Assembly (NCBI GenBank): GCA_033439265.1
Contig: JAVTVX010000026.1
Location: 203,501 to 267,500, forward strand
Direction: 5' to 3'
DNA from: Dillenia suffruticosa
Lineage: Eukaryota; Streptophyta; Magnoliopsida; Dilleniales; Dilleniaceae
Length of the DNA stretch: 64,000 bases
Shown: positions 48,120 to 57,863 of the stretch, piece after piece
How the letters are laid out: each line of letters begins with the position of its first letter
Numbering within the stretch: the stretch's first letter is position 1
The notes under the pieces: generated by a model
Told to the model about the DNA's origin: nothing
The model's database searches: none
The model's input: only the letters and a program-made list of their open reading frames with translations
Made by a program: the position numbers and the translations under genes

Positions 48120-50034
48120 ATAAAACCTGTAAAAGACCATCGAAGGGTATTCTGACGGGAGAGACTCTGATGTTCAAGTTAAAGAGTGGTTTTTTCAAAA
48201 AGAAAAAAATCAACTAATACCGAAAGAGAGCGAGAGAGCTCTGTATGCTTTGTGCGCTCTATGTAGGTCAAGAGGACTTACTTGGGCAGCAGACGCATTA
48301 AAGCTTATATATGTTCTTTTTGTGAGAGTCATGTGCATACGGGGTGATAAAACTCTAATTTCCTTATGAGAGTGTTCTAAGATTTTGAGAAATTAGATCA
48401 TAGGATCATCTAAGATTGCAAAATTTTACTTGTTTGGAAAGTCTAAATCGTCATAGAGATTCTTTTATTTATCGGTTACAATTGTAAACTATTTTTCCAT
48501 TTACGTAAGATTCTCCCCTTCTTTTAAGGGGAAGTGAATATTGTCTTAGCGAATTAGGCAGCTCATACTGGGTGTCTAGGAGGTCTAGGGACTGATTGGT
48601 CAAGATACTGAGTAGTTGGTTATCGAGAGATAGAGGTGATCGATGAGCACCAAGAAGGTCTGTTAATGTTCGTGGGCCTGGCTACCTTTGCGCCCCACAT
48701 GATTTAGGTTACATGCCATCATTTGCCTCATACTCCTTATGTTACTTCGAAGGAAAGACGTAAGAAGTAAGTCAAGGGTTGATACTTGAAAAGTTGCAAT
48801 AGCATAAATACGTTTAAGTCCCGAGTAAATTATCTTAGAATAAATATTTCGTGGGAAGTTGAAGAGATTGAGACTCTCCATTCATTGTGTAAGTTTCTTA
48901 TTGTATTGTTTCGTCTACCAAAGAATGTGAAGATCGTGCCTTTGTGGCTACAAATAGGGGTTGTATGACCCAAGATTATCCCGGAGAGATCTTGCGTACT
49001 TTCATGCGTGATTATGTGAGTTTTTACTACTGAGAGTCTACATTTCTGAAAGATATTTCGATCATGGACTTTGAGCCGTGAAACCTTGTAGCTTTAGAGA
49101 CTTCTGTCGATGCGAGGTTCCATAAAAAATGGGACTGTTACCGCAAGGTTCCATCATGTAGTTTGTTGTTCGGGCATCATGGTGGAAACCATCAAGGCTC
49201 TCATCAGAGTTTTTAACCATGTGAAGGGAGAGATATTTGCCCATGGAGGGAAGTCTTTTCCCAAGGTCAGAACCATCATCCAGTTGTTTAGTGTAGCAGA
49301 TGTTGTTTGGGATACTCCTTGGCGCTCCGTCAGGTTAGCCGATAAGAGGAGTTGGGAAACGATAGAGTCTGGTCAATGCAAAGGGTTTGAAATCTAATGC
49401 ATTCTCTCAATCACTTTTTTAGCCAACTCCTACCTTCTCAAAATCCTTTCCAGCTTCTGCTAGAAAGGGTTTGCATTTTATCCTCCTTAACTCTATTGCT
49501 CAAAGGTGGTTTGGTAGACTGTTGAGCCTTCCGTGGTCTTCTTGTCCCGGTTGCGTAATCGCCAATGAGTCATGGGGTTTCCTCCAATTCTCGATTGACT
49601 CTCCACTGTAGATTTCTCATATATTTCTTTCGATATAACTTGGTTCGAACTAGGGACTTGTAAATTCTTTTTGCATCGTATTCAACCGTGTATGCTAATA
49701 TGTGTTCATCGTATTGAAATAAAAGAACAGTTTTTTTTTTCTTTTATTACTTGTTAATCTTGCTTTTGAATAATCATTTTGCCGTTAGTATTATGCTGAT
49801 TTGAATGATGGGCACCATATCACTAGTTGACTTAACTGATGGGATCTGTCCAATAGGAGACTCAATGGTCGATTAGCTTACTTGCCCTTTCATTCATTGT
49901 GTAGTCCGTGATTGAGAGAGTGAGCTTGCCCGAGCAGGGGGTTCTTCTCTTTTTGTCCATGCATTCATTTTTAGCTAAATAGGGTGGCCACATGTGCTTG
50001 GGAGTCTCATCCCTTGTTATCAACACCTTCATTT

Positions 50035-50505
50035 GATAGATGGGGGTGATATTTATCCATTCAGGAAAATAAATCCTAGTAATAGGCTCTATTCAGGAGG
50101 ACTGGGCATTACTTGCCTATTTGGGGAGATAGATCTCTTTTGACAGGCTCTGTTTGGGAGGAATGAGGCAATATTTGCCCGTTTAAGGAGATAGATTCAT
50201 ACAATAGGCTCTGTTCAGGAGGGCTGGGTGATACTTGCCTATTTGGGAAGATATATCCCAAATGATAGACTCTATTCGGGAGGATTGGATGATATTTGCT
50301 CGTTCAAAGAGATACATCTCAGTGATAGTCTCGATTTAGGAGGACTAGGCGATACTTGCCCATTTAGGAGATAGATTCCTTTTGTCAGACTTCGTTCGGA
50401 AGGACTGGATGATATTTGTCCGTTCAAGGGGATAAATCCCAACGATAGGCTCCGTTCGGGAGGATTAGATGATATTTGCTCATTCGGAAAGATAAATTCC
50501 TTATT
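50035..50505. repeat. Minisatellite, about eight units of ~61 bp
   Basis: Units begin near 50047, 50106, 50169, 50229, 50291, 50352, 50412 and 50471 with a GATATTTGCCCGTTC-like word. Each contains AGATAGAT...CC, GATAGGCTCTGTTC and GGGAGGACTGG variants. The unit is about 60-62 bp. It lies between Tat pol and the presumed 3' LTR. On the minus strand part of it reads open as a ~20-residue repeat. Confidence 0.85.
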
Positions 50506-50639
50506 GACGGCACATCCTAGGAAGTACAAGAGTAGATCAAATTGCAACGGTTTTACCTGATCGTTCGATTGTCCGTAGAATAGGAAATGTTCGTTCAATA
50601 GAGTATTAACCCTCATTGATAATAGACATGCAGGTTCTC

Positions 50640-51500
50640 AGAGTTCTACGTTCTGGGTACAATTGAGTCGTCTATGCGGTCGAGGCAATAAGTACTTGGG
50701 CGAACTTTTGAGTGTATCTTCCCAATTGGGCGCTAGCTTGCCCCTAGTTGGGGTTGACCGGTGGCTTTCACATTCCTGAATACCAAGTTGTCCGGTTTGA
50801 TTATTCTAGTTCTGACCCTTTGGTTGTAATACCTTACTATTTGCTGTTGATAAGTGGCCATTCGAACTAAGGTGATCTCCCTTAGCTTGGGAAGTATATC
50901 TAGGCATTCGCGCAGTATGGACTTATTCCGTCTTTCTTCGTATTGGTTTACCCTTAGTGAGTGAATCCCAATTTCGACTGGTATCATAGTCTCGCAACCA
51001 TATGTTAAGTTAAACAGTGTCTCCCATATTGCCCTATGGGGCATCGTTTGATAAGCCTAGAGGATGCTATAGAGCTCATCTACCGAGAGTTTCTTGACCT
51101 CATCCAATGCGGCTTTCAACTCTTCTAGGAATGTTAGATTGGTTATCTCTACGAGACTATTGGTTTGCAGGTAGATGACAGAAGTAAAAGGGTGTTGGAT
51201 CTCCAACCTTTTGTAGAAGTCATGGAAGCTTATGTTATCGAACTACTTGCCATTATCCGTGATTAGGACATGAGGTTTACTGAACCTGGTGATAATGGAT
51301 GTCCACACGAAGTGTTGTATCTTGCCAGTGGTGATTTGGGCTAATGATTTGGTTTTTACCCACTTCGTGAAATAGTCTACGGCTACGATTAAAGACTTAT
51401 GTTGTTCGGTTGTTAAGGGGAACGGTCATAGGATATCCGTTCCCCATTGGGCGAATGACTATAGACTGGCTATTAGGTAGGGCTCCGTGGAGGGTAGGCG
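50640..51500 (-). pseudogene. Tat-lineage integrase core and C-terminus
   Basis: The core starts near 51455 (SFAQWGTD) and shows VDYFTKWVKTKSLAQ near 51385, ITDNGK near 51265 and the third acidic residue in LVEITN near 51150, so D-D-E is kept. A Gln-to-TAG stop follows ITDNGK, and Trp-to-TAG breaks WAYxT near 51058. The last open part (51044-50733) has the TYGCETMIPVEIG and YYNQRVRTR blocks typical of Tat/Athila integrase ends. Confidence 0.85.
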
Positions 51501-51518
51501 CGGCAATGACAAGAAGCG

Positions 51519-51790
51519 CTAACACCTATCGTATCTTTTGACATAATCGTCCGCATCGACTATCATAGTTGCCCAATAGTACCCTTGCCTAAGGACTTTA
51601 TTTGCCAGATTATGGGCACCCAAGTCATTGTTGTATATTCCCTTGTGAATTTCTCTAAGAACGTAGTCCCCTTCTTTGTCCACCATTTGGTGTATCTCGA
51701 ATAGATACTTCACTGTCGTTGGCTCTTTAGTCTCGTATACCCCCTTGATCTGTGTAACAACCAACTGGCTGTCAGTGAAAACCCGTATCT
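51519..51790 (-). pseudogene. Tat-lineage integrase zinc-binding domain
   Basis: Open for 81 codons. It starts at a VVTQIKGVYE block, then an IHKGIYNNDLGAHNLANKVL stretch carrying the His pair and an RQGYYWATM block, and ends in the Cys pair region (KRYDRC). Confidence 0.8.
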
Positions 51791-52099
51791 TTGAGCATTA
51801 ATGGTGTTATAATTCACAACCCAGTTAGAAGGGTTTCATATTCAGCTTGAATGTTGGTCACTCGTAAGTCAAAATGAATGAAGTATTCAGTTTTAAAATT
51901 ATCTGATTCCACTAGGATGAGTCTGACTCCACTTCCTAAAGAATTGGACGACCCGTTGACATAAAGGGTCCATTCTGGTTGCAAGTGTTCTTCTTTGTCA
52001 CCCGCAAGTGGTTGCTCGATAGACGTCGGGAATGTACACTCGAGAACAAAGTCCGCGAGGGCTTGACTCTTGGTCTCAGCTCATATTCAATATCAAACT

Positions 52100-52520
52100 C
52101 ACCTAATTCGATACTCCACTTGATGAGTCAACCTGAGGTATCCATTTTCTATAAAATCTGCTTCAGGGGATAGTTAGTTAGCACCACGATAGTATAGGCT
52201 TGGAAGTAAGGCTGGAGACATCTGACGGTCATGACCAAGGCAAAAGCTATCTTCCCGATGTGTATGTAGTTTACCTCAAACTCATGGAGTATTCGGCTAG
52301 TATAGTACATTGGCTTTTGTATGGTGGACTCCGGCCTCACAAGGACAGAGCAGAGCGCATGATCAGAAATAGAAAGTTAGAGGTATAGTTTCTCACCAGA
52401 GATCGGTCGGGAGAAGAGCAGGAGCGACATGAGATGCTCTTTGAGCCTTTTAAACATGACCTAGCACTCAGGCGTCCACATGAGCTTCTGAGACTTTTTT
52501 AGGGTATTGTAAAAGGGTTT
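52100..52520 (-). pseudogene. Tat-lineage RNase H region
   Basis: Blocks in order on the minus strand: WTPECQVMFKRLKEHL near 52480, LFSRPISGEKLYL near 52410, then MYYTSRILHEFEVNYIHIGK near 52310-52255, LQPYFQAYTIVVLTNYPLKQ near 52215-52155 and WSIELGEFDIEYE near 52110. Stops interrupt after LYL and QIL. Confidence 0.85.
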
Positions 52521-52560
52521 ATGTGCCGATTTAAGCGGGATTCACAAGATTTATGTGCCG

Positions 52561-52828
52561 AAGATCCACTAGTTTAACAGTTGGATTAAACATGCACATA
52601 GAATGCTCAAACCTTGGGGTGAGTCAATCTTAAGTAGATCATTAATAGCTAATTGATGAAATGAGACATTTTATCATTTGTGAGTTTTGAATCGAGGGTC
52701 TCCTACTAATTGAGGGTGACTTATTTTGGTGAGAAGAGAGGGTCTGGACTTTGTACCCGGGGTCTGAACTCTATAGTAGCTAGAGTAGGTAGCTTGCACT
52801 AAACAAAACTTACAGTGTGTTTTTCTTG
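52561..52828. other. Short spacer before the Copia element
   Basis: Unassigned sequence between the Tat remnant and the Copia target duplication. No gene. Confidence 0.5.
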
Positions 52829-52833
52829 AATAT

Positions 52834-53258
52834 TGTTGAAATGAAGGCAAATTAGGAACCACATTTGTAAGATCTCATAAGGACCGTTTTCTCCAGTCTT
52901 TGTTCAGTCATTCCAGCCCATCTAAGGACCCAAATTAGGCCCTAAATTAGCCCTCTCTGTATGCATCAGGTTTTTCTATCTCAAAGGGGCCCAAAAGGGG
53001 GCCCCAACTGCTCTCTCAAAGAGCCGTTGGGGACAGCCCCAACGGCCAGAAGAGGAGAAGGCAGTGCCCTCTCCTCTCTGTTTTCCCTCTTTATCTCTCT
53101 CTTTGCTCTCTTCCCTCTTTCTCTATTTAAGGAGGCTCTAGTTGTTCTTTGAAGGTATGAAAAATGTCTTCAATTCTTGTACACTTCCCTTGAAAGATCA
53201 ATAAAATTCTTGAAGTTTTTTATTCATTCTCATTGCTTGCTACTTTAAATCTTCAACA
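52834..53258 (+). repeat. 5' LTR of the Copia element
   Basis: 425 bp, TGTTGAAATG...CTTCAACA, with short inverted ends TGTTGAA/TTCAACA. A CTATTTAAG word near 53122 could be the TATA region. It is shorter than the 3' copy by about 110 bp. Confidence 0.95.
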
Positions 53259-54559
53259 TGGTATCAGAGCAGGCTTCAATTCCTTCTTCCTCCATTCTTG
53301 GTGATCCACCACCACAAATTAGCACTTCCATGTTCACTTCCATTCTTTTTTATTCATCAAATTATAATGCTTGGCAAGATACCATCAAGAGATCTTTAAA
53401 CTTCTTCAATCTTGAAAATCACATATTTGAAGATCCTCTTGATGATGCTGATCCATCATTCAAAGCATGGAAGAAAAGAGATGATCAAGTGGTGGTGCTT
53501 CTACAAATGTCTCTTGACAAGACCCACAAAGCAATGGTCACTTGCATTCCAAATGCAAAGATCTTGTGGGATCAAATGCATGCTCTATATGGCCAAGAAA
53601 CGAACACCGGCAGAATTTTTGAGTTGAAAAAGAAGATCTCTAAGATTCAAAAAGGAGGTAAATCCCTACCCGAATACTTTGGGGAATATAGGGATCTATG
53701 GAATGAGTTCAATCTTCTAAGGCCTCCTACCTCCAATCTCAAAACTCTTCTTCAAAGAAATGATGAAGATATGACTTTTGGTCTTCTTATGGGTCTTGGA
53801 GAAGAATATGCTTCAATTCGCCAAGAAATTCTTAGAATGAAGATATTTCCTTCATTCCAAGAATTCCAATTTATGATACAAAGGGCCGAAACAAGCATGA
53901 GGCTAGAAGAATCCAACAAGCTGAAATCCAAAGCCCAAGCCTTCAAATCTGTCAAGGAACTGCACATGGCCAACAAAAGTCAGAACTTCATGAAAAAGGA
54001 TGTGTGCACCAACTGCAAAAAACCATGTCACAAAAGGGAAAAGTCCTGGTTTCTTTATCCACACTTGAGGCCCAAGAACAATAAAAGAGAGGTAGAATCT
54101 CCTGTACACGCTCAACAAGTCTCTCAAGTGGCTGCCCTTGAATCTAAGATGGAGGAAACACATAAAGAAATGAAAAGACTCATCGATCAAATGGCTCCAC
54201 CTTCTGGTAATGCTCTAAACTCTTCTCATTTTGATAAATGGTTTATTGATTCTGGTTGTGACAATCATATGGTCAAAGATAGAAACAAAATTAAGAAATT
54301 TATTTCTCTTTCAGACCATAAGATTGTCAAAGTTGCCAATGGTAAAAAATTGAGACTTGATTACTTAGGTGAAGTTAAACTTCTTGGCAAGAGAACTAAA
54401 GCACTATATGTGCCAAAGTTCAACTCCAACCTCATGTCCATTGGCAAAATAACCAAAGAACGAGATTGCAAAGCTACTTTTGATCCTAACCAAGTTGTAT
54501 TTCAGGATCTCAAGTCGAATCTCTTGATTGGTAAGGGGTCTAGTATATTACTTGGATGA
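53258..54559 (+). pseudogene. Copia gag and protease open frame (433 codons)
   Basis: A long intact frame whose first ATG is formed by the last base of the LTR and the first two of the primer site. The gag part has the NYNAWQDTI and ALYGQETNTGRIFELKKKI blocks of Copia capsid proteins (UBN2/Retrotran_gag type), roughly residues 25-230. A zinc knuckle follows near 54004-54045 with CTNC and His kept but the final Cys read as Ser. The protease starts near 54236 with FIDSGCDNHM, the usual DSG triad, and runs to LMSIGKITKE near 54430-54465. The frame stops at 54557-54559, before the integrase region. Confidence 0.9.
53259..53270 (+). other. Primer-binding site (initiator Met-tRNA type)
   Basis: TGGTATCAGAGC directly after the 5' LTR, an unmodified Met-tRNA primer site. 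Confidence 0.9.
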
Positions 54560-54569
54560 AGAAAATTAA

Positions 54570-55450
54570 GTTTTTGCTGTCCAGAGTCAAGATCCTTCCA
54601 TATGGCATGCTCGTTTAGGACATCTGGGTGACTTAGCTTTGAAACGCCTATTTCCAAACATAGAGATAGAAGATAGGCATTGCAAAGCTTGTGTTCTTGG
54701 AAAACAAAATAGAATGTACTATCCAATTTCAAACACAATATATAAAAATGCTTTTGAGCTCATTCACTCTGGTGTGTGAACTTCACCCATAGTTTCCCAT
54801 AATGGTTTTAAATACTTTGTGACATTTATTGATTATAAAACTAGATACACTTGGGTATACCTTTTGACGACTAAATCTGAAATTTTTGAGGCGCTCAAGA
54901 GTTATTATAGATATGTAACTAGGCAATTCGATGCCAACATCAAAATTCTTAGATCAGATCCTGGAGGAGAATTCACTAGTCATGCATTTGAGAATTTTTT
55001 AGAGGAAAAAGGAATCATCCATAAAAAATCATGTGTATATACTCCACAACAAAATGGAGTTGTCGAAAGAAAAAATAGACACTTACTAGAAACGGCTAGG
55101 GCCATGATATTCCATTCAAACGTCCCTAAAGAATATTAGAGTGAAACCATAAAAACAGCAGCTCACCTTATAAACCTTATGCCCTCAAATATCCTAGGAG
55201 GAAAGTCTCCCTTAGACTCATTTAAAGGTTTTTGGATGCTCTTGCTATGTACATCTTCCAACACATCTTCGAAACAAGCTTGATGAAAAAGGAAGAAAAT
55301 GTGTATTTTTAGGCTATTCCACATTTGAGAAAGGATATAAATGCTATGATCCTTTGACTAACAAACTATACACATCTAAGGATGTGATATTTGTGGAAAA
55401 TGAATCTTATTTTGCAGAAATGAAGAATCAAGAACACTCAAGGTAAAAAG
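54570..55450 (+). pseudogene. Copia integrase remnant
   Basis: The GAG-pre-integrase block (SIWHARLGHLGDLALKRL) is near 54596, with the zinc Cys pair CKACVLGKQ near 54680. The catalytic core follows: FVTFIDYKTRYTWVYLL near 54814-54860, ILRSDPGGEFTS near 54942-54975 and TPQQNGVVERKNRHLLETAR near 55040-55100, so D-D-E is kept. Trp codons are stops at 54777-54779 and 55137-55139. A frameshift lies near 55228, after which the C-terminal KCVFLGYSTFEKGYKCYDP block appears near 55297-55350. Confidence 0.9.
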
Positions 55451-55839
55451 GTGACCAAGATCATTGGAATGTAGTACTTCCTACCATCAAAGATCTACCT
55501 CAAATACATGAAGAAGGCGAACCAATTCAAAGGGAAGATGATCATCCATCCCAAGAAGAATTGGTCTCTTCTCATACGGATCATGAAGCAGACCAAGAAG
55601 AAGGGGGATCCAACTTGGAACACGGGCAAGAAGAACAAAATGACTCTCCTTCTCTCCGAAGATCAACTAGATTTAGGCTTCCTCCATCGGAATGGATGAG
55701 TCGAAGATACCCAATTTGTGATTATTATACCACCTCACATGTTTCCTTGAGCCACCAAGCCTTCATAAGAAACATAGACCAACATCAAGAGCCTAGAACC
55801 TTTGAAGAAGCCAAAAATCATCCTCAATAGGTCCAAGCC

Positions 55840-56660
55840 ATGAAGAATGAGCTAGATGCCTTGGCTAAGAATGAGACATGGGAAATATCTCTGCTTCCAA
55901 AAGAAAAAAGGGCTGTGGGTTGCAAATGGGTCTATAAGATCAAACATAAGAGTGATGGAAGTATTGATAAGGATAAGGCAAGATTAGTGGCAAAGGGTTT
56001 CACTCAAGCATATGGAGTAGATTACAAAGAGACTTATGCACCAGTGGCCAAGATGAACACAATTCGGGTCTTATTGTCTCTTGCAATTAATCACTTTTGG
56101 CCAATGTTTCAAATGGATGTAGCAAACGCATTTCTCCAAGGGGATCTAGAAGAAGAAGTATATATGGAAATTCCTCCGGGGTTTGCTCATCATAGCAATA
56201 AAGTTTGCAAACTAAAGAAAGCAATCTACGGTCTCAAACAATCTCCGAGAGCTTGGTACACAAAACTTAGCTCTACTCTTCTTAATCATGATTTTAAGAA
56301 ATGCAATAGTGATACATCTCTCTTTGTTAAAAATCAAATGGAAAAATCATAATAGTGTTAGTTTATGTAGATGAGATAATCATAACTGGAAATGATTTAA
56401 ATTTAATCAACCAAGTTAGGAAATTTCTTCAAACTAAGTTTGACATTAAAGACTTAGGGAAACTAAAGTATTTCTTAGGGATAGAACTTGCCTATTGTCC
56501 AAATGGGTTTGTTTTATCACAAAGAAAGTATGTGCTTGATCTTTTACAGGAAACAGGGAAGTTAGGTGCTAAGCCCGCATGTAGTCCCATCAGTTCTTCC
56601 ACGGGCTCAAGGATGATGATGAAGAGTATGAGGATGAGCAAAGATATCAAAGGTTTGTAG
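55840..56660 (+). pseudogene. Copia reverse transcriptase remnant
   Basis: Preceded by an acidic linker (55450-55827) and a Trp-to-TAG stop at 55828-55830. Blocks: NETWEISLLPKEKRAVGCKW near 55867-55930, ARLVAKGFTQAYGVDYKETY near 55981, FQMDVANAFLQGDLEEEVYM near 56108, and KLKKAIYGLKQSPRAWY near 56213. A frameshift near 56350 separates the last part, where the catalytic YVDD reads YVDEIIITGND (56361-56396). Confidence 0.92.
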
Positions 56661-56665
56661 GGAGG

Positions 56666-57346
56666 TTGATCTATCTTACCATAACCAGACTAGATATCTC
56701 ATTCGCCGTGAGTCAAGTAAGCCAACACATGCACAAGCCAAAAAGAAAGCATTGGCGAGCTGCGGAATGGAATCTCCATTATCTAAAAGGCACTCCAGGC
56801 ATGGGAATTTGGATGAAGGAAAACGGCAGCTCAGAAATCATGGGTTATTGTGATGCGGATTGGGCCGGAGACTCGGAAGATAGGCGATCTACCTCAGGGT
56901 ATTGCATGTTTGTTGGAGGAAACCTAATAGCATGGAAGAGCAAAAAACAACATGTAATTTCAAGGTCAAGTGCTGAGGCGGAATATAGAGCTATGGTGGC
57001 CGCAACAAGCGAAATAGTTTGGTTGAAGGCTCTTATTGAAGAACTTGGATTCTCCGTCCCAACCCCTATTCATCTTCATTGCGATAATCAATCAGCAATT
57101 CACATAGCATCAAACCCGGTTTTCCATGAAAGAACAAAGCATATCGAAGTCGATTGTCACTTTGTTAGACAAAAGATTGAAGAGAAGCTCATCACTCCTA
57201 GTTTTACAAAGAGTGATGATCAAGTTGCTGATATTCTCACCAAACCGGGAACCGCAAAGCACATCCTCAAAAATATGGATAAGTTAGGTGTTATAAATAT
57301 ATACACACCCAACTTGAGGGGGAGTGTTGAAATGAAGGCAAATTAG
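56666..57346 (+). pseudogene. Copia RNase H (226 codons)
   Basis: The third long open stretch. GYCDADWAGDSEDRRSTSGY is near 56841-56900, followed by AWKSKKQHVISRSSAEAEYR near 56932-56990, LHCDNQSAIHIASNP near 57074-57118, HIEVDCHFVRQKIEE and a VADILTKP end near 57225-57248. All blocks look intact. The stop lies inside the 3' LTR. Confidence 0.92.
57313..57324 (+). other. Polypurine tract of the Copia element
   Basis: CTTGAGGGGGAG, directly before the 3' LTR start TGTTGAA; a form shared by many plant Copia elements. Confidence 0.85.
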
Positions 57347-57858
57347 GAACCACATTTGTAAGATCTCAGAAGGACAGTTTTCTCCAGTCTTTGTTCAGTC
57401 ATTCCAGCCCATCTAAGGATCCAAATCAAGCTCTAAGATCTCAAAATGACAGTTTTCTCCAGTCTTTGTTCAGTCATTCCAGCCCATCTAAGGACCCAAA
57501 TCAGGCTCTAAATAAGCCCTCTCTGTATGCATCTCCTGGAGGGCCCAGGTTTTTCTATCTCAAAGGGGGCCCCAACTGCTCTCTCAAAGAGCCATTGGAG
57601 CTGTCCCAACGGCTAGAAAAACTTGCCGTTGGGGACAGCCCCAACGGCCAGAAGAGGAGAGGGCAGCGCCCTCTCCTCTCTGTTTTCCCTCTTTATCTCT
57701 CTTTGCTCTTTTCCCTCTTTCTCTATTTAAGGAGGCTCTAGTTGTTCTTTGAACGTATGAAAAATGTCTTCAATTCTTGTACATTTCCCTTGAAAGATCA
57801 ATAAAATTCTTGAAATTTTTTATTCATTCTCATTGCTTGCTACTTTAAATCTTCAACA
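57325..57858 (+). repeat. 3' LTR of the Copia element, with internal duplication
   Basis: 534 bp, same ends as the 5' LTR. It contains a 75-bp tandem duplication (57360-57434 and 57435-57509, each beginning AAGATCTCA) that the 5' LTR has only once. It also has an extra stretch near 57597-57630 that repeats the CCGTTGGGGACAGCCCC neighbourhood. Confidence 0.95.
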
Positions 57859-57863
57859 AATAT

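Larger units (their letters stand above)
48120..52560 (-). mobile_element. Tat-lineage Ty3/Gypsy element, 5'-truncated, minus strand
   Basis: The minus strand encodes, from 52510 down to 50640, the end of a Gypsy pol of the Tat type: the end of reverse transcriptase, RNase H and integrase. Below that lie a long non-coding 3' region with a minisatellite (50035-50505) and sequence with LTR-like landmarks (48120-49000). Those include a TATATAA word on the minus strand near 48308 and GA-rich sequence. Gag, protease and most of reverse transcriptase are missing on the 52.5-kb side; the Copia element begins only 270 bp further on but did not split this element visibly. No matching second LTR lies beside it. 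The 12.8-13.8 kb remnant shares landmarks. Confidence 0.75.
52829..57863 (+). mobile_element. Ty1/Copia retrotransposon, complete ends, inactive
   Basis: Both LTRs (52834-53258, 57325-57858), primer site, gag-pol in Copia order (gag, protease, integrase, reverse transcriptase, RNase H), polypurine tract and a 5-bp target duplication AATAT (52829-52833 and 57859-57863) are all present. The element is the best preserved in the window but cannot make a full polyprotein. There are three Trp-to-stop changes, several frameshifts, a zinc-knuckle Cys lost and the reverse transcriptase YVDD changed to YVDE. Confidence 0.95.

Noticed and set aside
53412-53627. Other-frame ORFs inside Copia gag
   Set aside because: Shadows of the 433-codon gag/protease frame.
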